DNA from: SpSt-501 sp037481615
GTDB taxonomy: Bacteria; Desulfobacterota; Desulfobacteria; Desulfobacterales; SpSt-501
Length of the DNA: 64,000 nucleotides
Reading direction: 5' to 3' (one strand)
Assembly: GCA_037481615.1 (NCBI GenBank)
Contig: JBBFLI010000012.1
Under the pieces are notes generated by a model. The model did no database searches and was not told where the DNA came from. It saw nothing but the letters and a program-made list of their open reading frames with translations. A program made the translations under genes and the position numbers. Positions 1 to 7,941 of the stretch are shown here, one piece after another; the stretch's first letter is position 1; each line of letters starts with the position of its first letter.

Positions 1-490
1 GGCGCCTCAGGGTGACGACGAGATCGTTCACCAGGCAGAAGCCCGCCCCGTAGTCGCGCTGGGCATGGTGCATGCCGCCGCCGAAGTAAAAACAGAAGCC
101 GGTTTCGAGGGCGACCCGGGCGCATTGCAAGGTGCCGGCCGCGCGCTCGAGGATGCGGCCGAGGAGATCGCGCAGGGGGAGACGGGCGAGCCCCGGATCG
201 TAGCGGTTCCAGCTTCCGTCCGGCAGCAGGAGCTCGAAGGCCCGGAGGATTTCCCCTTCCAGGCGCTCGGATTCGAGCCGGGAGACATATTCCGCCGAAT
301 GCGCCCGAAGGAGATCCTCGCGGGTGATGCGCTCCCGGATGCGCTCGATATGCCAGGCGGCCCGGCGGGGGCCGAGGAACGGGTGGGCGGAGAGCCGGGC
401 GAAGGTTTCGCGCGCACGGCTCTCCGCCACGGGAATGAGGATTCCGAATTCACGCAGGCTGTGCGCCTGCCGCGGGTCGTAGAGGATCAT
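1..490 (-). CDS. Histone deacetylase family protein (AcuC/HDAC-like), 5' part only
   Basis: The first 163 residues are present; the gene runs off the left edge. The reading starts MILYDPRQAH and contains the histone-deacetylase signature near residues 137-157: GGGMHHAQRDYGAGF followed by CLVND. The HH pair (141-142) matches the catalytic histidines of the arginase/HDAC fold, Zn enzymes that remove acyl groups from amines (AcuC, acetylpolyamine amidohydrolase, class II HDACs). The zinc-binding Asp/His residues lie beyond the edge, so activity cannot be checked. The ATG is 10 bases after the stop of the upstream lipoprotein gene on the same strand, so the two are probably cotranscribed. Family is clear; the substrate is unknown. 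Confidence 0.85.
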   Translation of the reverse strand, partial: MILYDPRQAHSLREFGILIPVAESRARETFARLSAHPFLGPRRAAWHIERIRERITREDLLRAHSAEYVSRLESERLEGEILRAFELLLPDGSWNRYDPGLARLPLRDLLGRILERAAGTLQCARVALETGFCFYFGGGMHHAQRDYGAGFCLVNDLVVTLRR

Positions 491-500
491 CGTCTGCCCG

Positions 501-1040
501 TTAGCGGGCCGCCACCAGCCGGAAACTCTTCATCACTTCTTCGAAGGTCTTCAGGTCCTGGGAAAAATACTCCTCCCGGGTCGCCCCGTAGCGGATCGTG
601 TAGTAGGTCTCCCCCCGAATGAAGCCGCAGTAGATGGTCTTGAACACGAAGCCGTCCGCATCCGTGTAGGTGAAGACCAGGCGGAAGCCGGGGTTGCCGG
701 CGATCGAGGCCGTCTGGTTCTCGATCAGATGGAACTCGCGGATCTGGTTGTCGAGAGCCAGCTCTTCCACGACCAGCGCCGCCGCCTCCGCCGGGGTCAT
801 CTGCGCGTTGAGCGAGCGCTTGCTGAACTGAAACGGCTCGGATGCCGGGCGCTCCCGGATCAGGACGAACTGCTTGTAGCCGCCGTCCCGGGTCATGAAG
901 AGCATGGCATCCTCGTTGGGCACCTCGCGCCAGCCTTCGGGAACGGTCGCCTGAAAGGTGAGCGCCGGTTTTCCCCCGCCATGGGCGCAGGCCACGGCCA
1001 GAAGAAGGATGAGCCACGAAAGGATCGTTCGCCGATTCAT
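501..1040 (-). CDS. Putative lipoprotein of unknown function (179 aa)
   Basis: Starts MNRRTILSWLILLLAVACAHG: a short positive n-region, a hydrophobic core and a lipobox ending at Cys18, so probably a lipoprotein anchored to the envelope. The ATG at 1040 has a GAGGAG ribosome site 5-7 bases upstream; the open frame extends further 5' but that part is low-complexity Arg/Ala and lacks a signal. The mature part (a short mixed alpha/beta domain with a WREVP motif and a C-terminal FEEVMKSFRL helix) resembles the small PsbP/DcrB-like fold, where such an ending is common; that is inference. It sits immediately upstream of the HDAC-like gene on the same strand. Function not recognised. Confidence 0.75.
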   Translation of the reverse strand: MNRRTILSWLILLLAVACAHGGGKPALTFQATVPEGWREVPNEDAMLFMTRDGGYKQFVLIRERPASEPFQFSKRSLNAQMTPAEAAALVVEELALDNQIREFHLIENQTASIAGNPGFRLVFTYTDADGFVFKTIYCGFIRGETYYTIRYGATREEYFSQDLKTFEEVMKSFRLVAAR

Positions 1041-1417
1041 AAGACTCCTCGCTTTCGGGTGGCCCGGCGCGCGGCGGCGAAAAGCGGCCGCCCGCCCTCC
1101 ACCCCGGGAAATCGGACCGCGTGCAAGCACCTTAAAACGCACCCTTCGCCCGCGTCAACCCGGAATCCCTCCTTCCCCGCGGAAAACTTCCCCCCCGGCC
1201 CCCTGCCCGCCCGAAGGCGTTCTTTCCCCCGCAAGGGCGCGCCGCAGCACCGCCCCGCCGGTCCCGCAGAGATAGATCGGCCGGAGTGCCACGCGACTTG
1301 AACGGCGAAGCCGGCCCCCGCCCTTGCAGAACCGGCGCCGGGAGGGCCCGCTATCGGAAGAGGCCTTGACCGCCTTTGCGTTTTTGCGCCTCCGGAGGGG
1401 AAAAATTTCCTGGGGTG
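1041..1417. other. Non-coding stretch between divergent lipoprotein genes
   Basis: About 380 bases separate the leftward lipoprotein gene from the promoter of the rightward small lipoprotein gene. It is very GC-rich with Arg/Pro/Ala-coding open frames on both strands that look like composition artefacts. No RNA gene, repeat or strong hairpin was recognised. It must contain the promoter of the leftward lipoprotein/HDAC pair, but no good hexamers were found. Confidence 0.5.
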
Positions 1418-1446
1418 TTGGACAAAAGCGGGAAAATGACTATATT
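1418..1446 (+). promoter_or_regulatory. Sigma-70-type promoter of the small lipoprotein gene
   Basis: TTGGAC (1418-1423), a 17-base spacer, then TATATT (1441-1446). Both hexamers are one mismatch from consensus at optimal spacing. The expected transcript starts near 1453 and gives a leader of about 60 bases before the ATG at 1512. Confidence 0.7.
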
Positions 1447-1511
1447 GAAGCCGGTTTTTTGGGGGGATGACCGATTCTCCGTACAATTCCAAGCGCAAAG
1501 GAGGTTGAACG

Positions 1512-1718
1512 ATGAAAAAGTGGTTTTTGCTTCTCGCCGCCGCCATGCTGATGGCCGGGTGCACCTCGGAATTCTACAAGCACGATCGCCTGTTCGCCAC
1601 CAACGCCCATGTCGCCTACAGCTGGTGGGGCTACAAGAACACCACGGCGGATCACGCCAAGAAGTCGGCGGAACAGGGGTGGTGGGGCAGAGAGATCCCC
1701 TACGTCCCGGCAAAGTAA
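1512..1718 (+). CDS. Small lipoprotein (68 aa)
   Basis: MKKWFLLLAAAMLMAGCTSEF: a canonical lipoprotein signal with lipobox MAGC, Cys17 being the predicted lipidated residue. The mature peptide is only about 52 residues, rich in aromatic residues (AYSWWGYKN, QGWWGREIPY). An ideal AAAGGAGG ribosome site lies before the ATG, a near-consensus promoter upstream and a strong terminator downstream, so this is a monocistronic and probably well expressed gene despite its size. The position after Cys is Thr, not Asp, which by the enteric rule would favour the outer membrane. I do not recognise the family; aromatic-rich short lipoproteins can be accessory subunits of larger envelope complexes, but nothing here says which. 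Confidence 0.8.
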   Translation: MKKWFLLLAAAMLMAGCTSEFYKHDRLFATNAHVAYSWWGYKNTTADHAKKSAEQGWWGREIPYVPAK

Positions 1719-1746
1719 CGCTTTCGGCTGCCCCGAGCACAACGCT

Positions 1747-1785
1747 CCGGCTCGGCGCCCGGAGGGCGCCGGGCCGGTTTTGTTT
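1747..1785 (+). terminator. Intrinsic terminator of the small lipoprotein gene
   Basis: A 14-base stem (1747-1760 with 1764-1777, one G-T wobble) around a GGA loop, followed by TTTTGTTT. It begins 28 bases after the stop codon. Confidence 0.8.
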
Positions 1786-1937
1786 GCGCCCGCCCGATTC
1801 CGGCCTCTCGGACGCCGCCGCAACCGCCCCGGGGTGCGACCAGCAGGGACGAAAGGGGAGACCGCTCCCGGAGCGTCTTTCGAGCCCCGGCACCTGCCCC
1901 CGTCGCCGCCGGGCCGGTGACCCGAGGCGCCGACGGA

Positions 1938-2345
1938 TTACTTCACGCCCCGAGCCGCAAGGAAGGGCCCGTACTGCTTGTCGGTTTCGAGGATGTGCTT
2001 GGAAAGCCAGTCCTTCAGAAAGTTGGTCATCTGGATCGGGCTGGCGAGCGCCCCCGTGCGGAACTGCTCGTTCAGCTCCTTCACCTTCTGCGTCATGCGC
2101 TCGTGGCGTTGCCGGTGATCGTCGTAGCCGGGGTAACCGTGGGTCTTCATGAGCTGTTCCTCGGCGGCGAAATGGGTCTTGGTGTAGAGCAGAAGATCCC
2201 CCAGGACCCGGCCCAGCGCCTCGCGCCCCTGCCCGGCCTGCATGGCCTCGTAGAGCTCGTTCAGGAAGCCGACCAGCCGGCGGTGCTGCTGGTCGATCCG
2301 CGAGATCCCGACGCTGAATTCGTCCCTCCAGTTCAAAAACGCCAT
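1938..2345 (-). CDS. Bacteriohemerythrin (135 aa)
   Basis: Single-domain hemerythrin, a four-helix bundle holding a non-heme di-iron centre that binds O2. All expected ligands are visible at the right spacing: His21, His58-xxx-Glu62, His77-xxx-His81 and His117-xxxx-Asp122. The length (135 aa) matches the family and there is no partner domain, so a soluble O2 carrier, store or scavenger is more likely than a sensor. The start at 2345 (MAFLNW) is preceded by AAGGAGG; an in-frame Met 14 codons upstream lacks a site. Typical of anaerobes and microaerophiles that meet oxygen. It stands alone between the small lipoprotein and the vWA/OmpA gene. Confidence 0.93.
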   Translation of the reverse strand: MAFLNWRDEFSVGISRIDQQHRRLVGFLNELYEAMQAGQGREALGRVLGDLLLYTKTHFAAEEQLMKTHGYPGYDDHRQRHERMTQKVKELNEQFRTGALASPIQMTNFLKDWLSKHILETDKQYGPFLAARGVK

Positions 2346-2455
2346 GTTCCCTTCCTCCTTGCTTCCGTGTCCGGCTGCCGCCGGCATCCGCTCTTCACTA
2401 TCGGCGCCGCGCGCCGCATGCTTGAGCGCCGCCTTCCGCCTCGCGGCGCCTGCAA

Positions 2456-2484
2456 TTGACAGCCCGGGGCCGAACGGCTAATTT
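2456..2484 (+). promoter_or_regulatory. Sigma-70-type promoter of the vWA/OmpA gene
   Basis: Perfect TTGACA (2456-2461), 17-base spacer, TAATTT (2479-2484), giving a leader of roughly 25 bases before the ATG at 2515. Confidence 0.65.
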
Positions 2485-2514
2485 CGCGCGCAACCTTTTG
2501 CCCCGGGAGCTCCC

Positions 2515-5379
2515 ATGACCCTCGCCGCGAGACTGGCCGCGGCCGCCTTGGCGGCGGCGGCCTGCTGGATCGCCCCGGCCCTTGCCGCCGGGAAGCTGAT
2601 CGTCGAAACCCCGCTGCGGGAAGGTCGCGTCCTCGTCGAAACCACCCCCGCGCCGCAGCAGGCGGTGGTCTCCGTTTTCGACCCTCAGGGAGAGCCCCTC
2701 CGCGGGCTCCAGCCCCGGGACTTCTTCCTGGCGCGCGGCATCCAGCCGGGCCGGGTCCTCGCCGTGGAGACGCTCCCGGCGAACCAGATCCCGCCGCTCA
2801 ATCTGGTCCTCGTCGTCGACAATTCCTTCTCGATGCAGGAGCGCGGCGCGGTCAAGGCCCTGCTCTCCGCCCTGGATCTGCTGCTGGGCGACATCCGGCC
2901 GATCGACCGCGTGCACGCCGTGGTCTTTTCCGCCGATGAACGCCGATCCCCGGGGGGGCGCCCCCTGCATGTGCGCACGTTGAACGCCCCCACCGCCGCG
3001 GAATGGAAGCGCCTCTTCCTCGAGGCCTTCGAACGCGGTTCGACTTCCCGCACTTTCCTCTACGACGCCCTGTTGGCGGGCCTGGAGATCGCCCGCACCC
3101 TGCCGGAGGGGGAGCCGAAATTTCTCGTCGTCTTTTCCGACGGGGAGGACCTGAACAGCCGGGTCCGGCCGACCGAGGTGGAAGCCGCAGCCCGGGCAAT
3201 CCCCAACCTGCGGGCCTATGCCATCGACTTCCGGCCGGGGGAGGCGGCGGATGCCTTCCTCTCCGCTTTCACCCGCAACCATCAAGGGCGGCTGTGGAAG
3301 GCACGCTCCGCGGGGGAGATCCCCGCGGGCTTCCAGAGCTTCAAGAACGCGGTCTCTCATCGCTATCGCCTCACCTATGAACTCGCCAACCCCGTCGTCT
3401 TGGAGCCTCGGCTGCTGCAGTTCGACCTGCCCGCAACCGCCGCGGGAGCCCCGGCGCTCGGCATGATCTTCTTTCCCACGGGCCGCGGCACGCTGCCGGA
3501 GCCCTACATCCAACTGAAGACGCGGGAGGAAACCGAGGCCTTCCGCTCCGCGAAGCTGGCGGGCTTCTCGAGCCGCTACTTCAACCTCCTCAACTGGGTG
3601 GGGATGGGCCTGCGCGAGACGCCCGAGGCGAAGCTCCTCATCACGGGGTGCACCTCCTCCTGGGGCCCCGAGGCCGACAACCTGAAACTCGCCCAGCAGC
3701 GTGCCGAGGCCGTCCGCGACTACCTCCAGCGGGTGTGGGGCATCGACCGCGGCCGGCTGCTGCTCGAGGCCCGCGGGCTGCCGGCCGCCCCCTCGGCCGA
3801 GGAGGACCCGGAGGGACGCCGCGAAAACCAGCGGGTGGAGCTCGCGATCGAGCCGCCGGCCGCCCAGGCCCGGATCCTCGGCGCGGTGATCGCCGAAACC
3901 CGGGGGCAGTCCGCGCTGCGGATCGGCCTGGACCTGAACCCGCGGCTGGAGCTGGTCGAGGGGGAGATCGAGATCCGTGCCGGCGAACTCACGCTGCACC
4001 GCATCCGCCTCAACGCCGGCCCCGGCGGGAAGCTTTCGCACACCGTGACGCTCGACGAACTGCGGCGCGACCGGGTGGCGTCAACCACGGCGCTCGAAGC
4101 GATCCTGCGGCTTCGGGACCGGGAGGGGCGCATCCACGAAGCCGCCTCGGATCTCTGTCATATCCGGACCCAGCCGCGCACCGTGCTGCGGGAGCTCTCC
4201 TTTCCGCCTTACGGGGCGGTGACCCTCGAGCCTTCGGTGCTGCGCGTGGAAGAGGTGACCGTCCGGGAAAGCTCCCCGCTTCTTCCGCACATCTTCTTCG
4301 ATACGGGACGCGCGGAGATCCCGGAACGCTACCACCGCTTTTCCACCGCGGGGGAGGCCGCGGCTTTCGACCCGAGCACGCTGCGGGGAACTCTCGCCAA
4401 GCACCGCCACGTGCTCAACGTGGTCGGACGCCGGGCGTCCGAGCGGCCGGGAAGCCGTCTGCGGATCGTCGGCTGCCGCTCGGAAACCGGCGAGGAAAAG
4501 GGTCGCGTCGAGCTTTCCCGGGCGCGGGCGGCCGCGGTTCAGGACTACCTGCGGACGATCTGGGGCATCGACCCGGCGCGCATGAAGATCGAAGTCCGGG
4601 GCCTTCCCGAGATCCCCAGTTCAGGCTCCTCCCCGGAGGGGCGCGCGGAAAACCAGCGGGTCGAAATCCACGCCGACGATCCCGCCATCCTCGAACCGGT
4701 CCCGAGCGCCTTCGTCGAATTCCGCTCCGAGGTGAACGCGCTGCGCATTCTGCCCCGGATCGAACCCGGGGCACGGCTGCGGAAATGGACGCTGTCGGTC
4801 TACGGCGACGGCCGTCGCCTGGACGCACTGGAGGGGGAAGTCGGCCTGGAGGCGGCTTACGTGCTCCCGCTCGCGGAACTCGGCCTGCGGGACGTCGGCC
4901 GCTACCCGGCGATCACCGTGCAGCTCGAGGCGGTGGACGAGCGCGGGCACCTCCTGCGCGCGCGCGACAGCACCACGGTCGAGCGGGTCGAACGGGAGGA
5001 AGGGGTCGCCAGCCGGCGGGGCCGCCGGGTCGAGGAAAAACATGCCCTGATTCTCTTCGATTTCGACCGCGCAGAGATCGGGGAACGCAACCGTCGGGTG
5101 ATCGACCGCATCGCCCGCCGCATCCGCGAACTGCCCGAGGCCCGGGTCCGCATCGCGGGCCACACCGACGCGATCGGATCCCCGGCCCGCAACCTCGAGC
5201 TCTCCCGCAAGCGGGCCGAAGCCGCCGCGCGCCTGCTCTTGCCCGCCGTCTCCGATCCGGCCCGCCTGACCGTCGAGGGATGGGGGGCGGAGTCCCCCCT
5301 CTACGACAACGCGCTGCCGGAGGGCCGGGCCTACAACCGCACCGTGACCGTGACCCTCGAGTACGAGGAGCGCCCTTGA
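2515..5379 (+). CDS. Secreted vWA-domain protein with three OmpA-like domains (954 aa)
   Basis: Signal peptide (about 1-25, ending ALAAG), then a von Willebrand A domain (about 95-290) with the MIDAS start VVDNSFSM, then three OmpA/MotB-type peptidoglycan-binding domains at about 317-447, 588-722 and 842-954, separated by two beta-rich linkers. In OmpA domains the sugar-peptide is held by an Asp in the TD motif and an Arg 15 residues later. Only the third domain keeps both (GHTDAIG...SRKRAEA); the first two read GCTSSWG and GCRSETG, so Asp is Ser, while the Arg is kept. The first two also share WGID and a GRxENQRVE ending, showing internal duplication. Likely a periplasmic or outer-membrane scaffold tying a vWA ligand to the wall. 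Own promoter; ATG preceded by GGGAG. Confidence 0.88.
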   Translation: MTLAARLAAAALAAAACWIAPALAAGKLIVETPLREGRVLVETTPAPQQAVVSVFDPQGEPLRGLQPRDFFLARGIQPGRVLAVETLPANQIPPLNLVLVVDNSFSMQERGAVKALLSALDLLLGDIRPIDRVHAVVFSADERRSPGGRPLHVRTLNAPTAAEWKRLFLEAFERGSTSRTFLYDALLAGLEIARTLPEGEPKFLVVFSDGEDLNSRVRPTEVEAAARAIPNLRAYAIDFRPGEAADAFLSAFTRNHQGRLWKARSAGEIPAGFQSFKNAVSHRYRLTYELANPVVLEPRLLQFDLPATAAGAPALGMIFFPTGRGTLPEPYIQLKTREETEAFRSAKLAGFSSRYFNLLNWVGMGLRETPEAKLLITGCTSSWGPEADNLKLAQQRAEAVRDYLQRVWGIDRGRLLLEARGLPAAPSAEEDPEGRRENQRVELAIEPPAAQARILGAVIAETRGQSALRIGLDLNPRLELVEGEIEIRAGELTLHRIRLNAGPGGKLSHTVTLDELRRDRVASTTALEAILRLRDREGRIHEAASDLCHIRTQPRTVLRELSFPPYGAVTLEPSVLRVEEVTVRESSPLLPHIFFDTGRAEIPERYHRFSTAGEAAAFDPSTLRGTLAKHRHVLNVVGRRASERPGSRLRIVGCRSETGEEKGRVELSRARAAAVQDYLRTIWGIDPARMKIEVRGLPEIPSSGSSPEGRAENQRVEIHADDPAILEPVPSAFVEFRSEVNALRILPRIEPGARLRKWTLSVYGDGRRLDALEGEVGLEAAYVLPLAELGLRDVGRYPAITVQLEAVDERGHLLRARDSTTVERVEREEGVASRRGRRVEEKHALILFDFDRAEIGERNRRVIDRIARRIRELPEARVRIAGHTDAIGSPARNLELSRKRAEAAARLLLPAVSDPARLTVEGWGAESPLYDNALPEGRAYNRTVTVTLEYEERP

Positions 5380-5452
5380 TCCCCGGGAGGGGCGTCTTAT
5401 GTTGGTCGATCGACGGGGTGCGGCACGCGGCCGCACCGGAAAGGATCCCCGC

Positions 5453-5623
5453 ATGAACGCTCCCCTCAGGGAAGATCAACTGATCACCATCGTCAAGAAC
5501 GTGGTCGAGCAGAACGGCTGCCGACTGGTCGAGATCGACTTCGAAACGCACACCCTGCACATCGACGGCCCGGAGGAAAACCAGGTCCGCTGCGCCGTCG
5601 CGCTTCAGGATGTCCTGGGTTAA
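5453..5623 (+). CDS. Hypothetical small protein (56 aa)
   Basis: Starts MNAPLREDQL at an ATG with GGAAAGGA upstream, 73 bases after the vWA/OmpA gene and in the same direction. It has an alternating, foldable sequence (a helix up to NVVEQNG, then two beta strands, CRLVEIDFE and TLHIDGPEE, then a final helix) rather than the Arg/Pro-rich look of spurious frames. No signal peptide or known motif. Probably a real small cytoplasmic protein; function unknown. Confidence 0.55.
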   Translation: MNAPLREDQLITIVKNVVEQNGCRLVEIDFETHTLHIDGPEENQVRCAVALQDVLG

Positions 5624-5972
5624 CCCGTAGCGCGCCCACCGGGAAAACTCCCCCCTCCCCCCCGGGGGTCGCGCTGCAGGCGAGCCTTCCGACGAGCCCC
5701 TGCGCCGGCGGAGGGGCTCGAGGTTCGCCCCAGGGGCCGCATTTCCCGCCTCGCCTCCCGTCAGCGATCGGCTTCTCCCCCCCGCGCCGCCGGCCCCGGG
5801 GGCTGACGATGAGCCGAGAGCGGCGGTCCTTCCGATCCGCTTTCCCCGGCCGGCGATCATGGGTTCTGCAAAATTCCCCGGCACCGGAGCCGTCCTGCCG
5901 GCCTCTCGCCCTCAGAACGGGTGGGGTTCTTTCCCGATCCAGCGGCCCGAGGGCGGCTGATCGCCGCGCGCT
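5624..5972. other. Non-coding stretch with one GC-rich inverted repeat
   Basis: About 350 bases between convergent genes. It contains a 9-base perfect inverted repeat, CGAGCCCCT (5693-5701) and AGGGGCTCG (5712-5720), around a 10-base loop. There is no T-run after it on either strand, so it is a hairpin of unknown role rather than a clear terminator. Nothing else was recognised. Confidence 0.5.
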
Positions 5973-6896
5973 TCAGGGAATGCGGGCCCGCGCCAGCGTT
6001 CGGTTCCGCCACCAGCGGACGAAAACCACGAGCGAGTAGAACGGGAAGGTGTACATCGCAGCGACGGTCGGTTCGATCGGCGAGAAAAAGCGTGCGCTGA
6101 AGACGATGACCAGAATTTTGTTCATGATCCACAGGCAGACGACCGCGGAAAGCCGATCTTCCACCTTCCAGCTCCGGGAGACGAAAATCCCCGCGGCGAT
6201 GAAAAGGAAACCGCAGAGGAAGGATGCGACGAGCGCTTCGAGAATGCGCAGCGGGCGCCCCTGGAAAAAAGCGGCATACTGCGAAAATACGCCCAGGTTC
6301 GTGAGCGCAAACAGCACCAGGGAAAGCGCATATTGATGCCTTCGCAGCAGGGCCGCGGCCGATGGGGCGAGTTTTTTCAGGGCTTCTGCAGCTGCCAGGG
6401 GAATGAAGACCACGAGGCCGAGCAGGCGCATCATCGCGAGCAAGGGGATGTCGATTTCCCGATGGAACAGCAACGCCACGAGCGGAGGCAGGGTGAACGG
6501 CACGGCGAGCGACGACAGGACGACGACGACCAGGACGAAGGAAGGATTCGCGCCGAGCAGCTGGGCGAAAAACGGGGCCACGGCGCCTGTCGAAATCCCC
6601 GCCAGCAGCATCGCCGCAAGGCCGTATTCCGGCCAGACCCACCGGAAAAAGAGAGCCGCCGCGACGGGGAGCACGATCAGGCGAAACCCCAGAAAGCCCA
6701 CGATCCGCTGAGGGCTGCGGCGTGCGGTTTCCCAAATCTTCGCCAGATGAATGGAAAGAAAGCTCAGGAACAGCAGAGCCGTCATGCACAGGACCGGATA
6801 AGGCCGCAGGAGAGCGAAAGTCTCCGAGGCCAGAACCCCGGCCAGCAGAGAGCCGAAACTGACGACCAGCAGAAGAAGGTCCTTCCCTCGCGCCAT
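5973..6896 (-). CDS. Bile acid:sodium symporter (BASS/SBF) family transporter (307 aa)
   Basis: Around nine to ten hydrophobic segments and the family core near residues 95-145 (GISTGAVAPFFAQLLGAN, then alternating V/L helices with LPPL), as in bacterial ASBT homologues. Members carry organic anions with Na+, including bile acids, pyruvate and ketopantoate. It is divergent from the RpiR regulator and shares a 154-base AT-rich control region with it, so an organic or keto acid connected with the neighbouring sugar-acid operon is a reasonable guess. The ATG at 6896 follows GGAGAGG. Length is normal for the family. Confidence 0.8.
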   Translation of the reverse strand: MARGKDLLLLVVSFGSLLAGVLASETFALLRPYPVLCMTALLFLSFLSIHLAKIWETARRSPQRIVGFLGFRLIVLPVAAALFFRWVWPEYGLAAMLLAGISTGAVAPFFAQLLGANPSFVLVVVVLSSLAVPFTLPPLVALLFHREIDIPLLAMMRLLGLVVFIPLAAAEALKKLAPSAAALLRRHQYALSLVLFALTNLGVFSQYAAFFQGRPLRILEALVASFLCGFLFIAAGIFVSRSWKVEDRLSAVVCLWIMNKILVIVFSARFFSPIEPTVAAMYTFPFYSLVVFVRWWRNRTLARARIP

Positions 6897-6940
6897 GCCT
6901 CTCCACCTGTGATCCGCCTGCTGGGCGAGGCCTTTCCATA

Positions 6941-7000
6941 TTGTAAATTATTTTCTCAATCAACTATTATATTGACAAAAAGTTCTATTGTTGTAAATAA
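6941..7000. promoter_or_regulatory. AT-rich divergent control region with paired TTGTAAAT repeats
   Basis: TTGTAAATTA (6941-6950) and TTGTAAATAA (6991-7000) form direct repeats exactly 50 bases apart in an AT-rich island within otherwise GC-rich DNA. A perfect TTGACA lies between them (6972-6977), placing the second repeat over the expected -10 of the rightward RpiR gene. The half-site resembles TGTAA-type sites known for the RpiR-family regulator HexR. Candidate operator for the adjacent RpiR protein and promoter region for both divergent genes. Confidence 0.5.
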
Positions 7001-7050
7001 ACTACCCATTACGGCGTCGGGGTCATCAATCGGCTTCTGGGTAAAAAAGA

Positions 7051-7890
7051 ATGAGCGACCTGCTTGGCCTCATCCGCAAGTCCATGAAAGGGCTTCGCAA
7101 CTCCGAAAAAAAAGTGGCCAAGTGTGTGCTTTCCGACCCGGAAGCCGTCCTTCGCTCTTCCATCACCGAACTCGCCGAGCGGGCGGGGACAAGCGAGCCG
7201 ACCGTACTGCGGTTTTGCCGCCGACTGGGTCTCGGCGGCTACATGGAGCTGCGCTTGAGCCTGGCGCGCGCCCTCCCTTCCGCCGAATACATCTTCGAAA
7301 ATGTCGGCGAGAAGGACTCCATCGCCGAGATCGCCGGCAAAATCCTCAACGCGCATCGCGAAGCCATCACCCACACCCTCACCCGCATCAACCTCGACGA
7401 TCTCGAAGCGGCGGCGGACGTGCTTCGACAGGCCAAGCGCATCGAATTCTACGGGCAGGGGGGATCGGCCATCGTCGCCCGCGACGCCTACCACAAATTT
7501 TTTCGCCTCGGGATCCCGTGCCTCGCCCACGACGACCCCCATATGCAGGTCATGTCGGCCGCCCTGCTGCGTCCGGGGGACGTTGTCGTCGCGATCTCCC
7601 ATACCGGTTCGACGAAGGACATCATCGAAAGCGTGCAGGTCGCCCGCAAGACGGGGGCGACGGTCATCGGCGTCCTCGGCAGTGAAAACGCCCCCCTCTC
7701 CAAACTCTGCGACATCGCCCTTTCGGTTTGCTCCCGCGAGGCGGCGCTCCGTCTCGCCCCCATGACCTCACGGCTCGCCCAACTGGCCGTGCTCGACGTG
7801 CTTTTCGTCGCCGTCGCGATGGGCGACTTTCAGGCGACGCGGGAGAGATTGGACAAGGTCAAGTCGGCGCTGGTGGGCAAGCGATTTTGA
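7051..7890 (+). CDS. MurR/RpiR family transcriptional regulator (279 aa)
   Basis: N-terminal HTH_6 domain (about 1-77; ITELAERAGTSEPTVLRFCR is the recognition region) followed by a SIS sugar-phosphate isomerase-like domain (about 125-255; FYGQGGSAIVARDAYHKF and AISHTGSTKDIIE). SIS domains of this family bind phosphosugars; HexR, for example, senses 2-keto-3-deoxy-6-phosphogluconate. Here the downstream genes make exactly that intermediate, so KDPG or a close relative is the likely effector (inference). It is the first gene of the sugar-acid locus, 51 bases before dctQ. Only a poor ribosome site (AAAAAAGA) precedes the ATG, which may keep expression low. Confidence 0.9.
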   Translation: MSDLLGLIRKSMKGLRNSEKKVAKCVLSDPEAVLRSSITELAERAGTSEPTVLRFCRRLGLGGYMELRLSLARALPSAEYIFENVGEKDSIAEIAGKILNAHREAITHTLTRINLDDLEAAADVLRQAKRIEFYGQGGSAIVARDAYHKFFRLGIPCLAHDDPHMQVMSAALLRPGDVVVAISHTGSTKDIIESVQVARKTGATVIGVLGSENAPLSKLCDIALSVCSREAALRLAPMTSRLAQLAVLDVLFVAVAMGDFQATRERLDKVKSALVGKRF

Positions 7891-7941
7891 AGCGGCTCCC
7901 GCGGCAGGGGAGGCGAAAACGAAACCAGAGGCCGGGACAGG

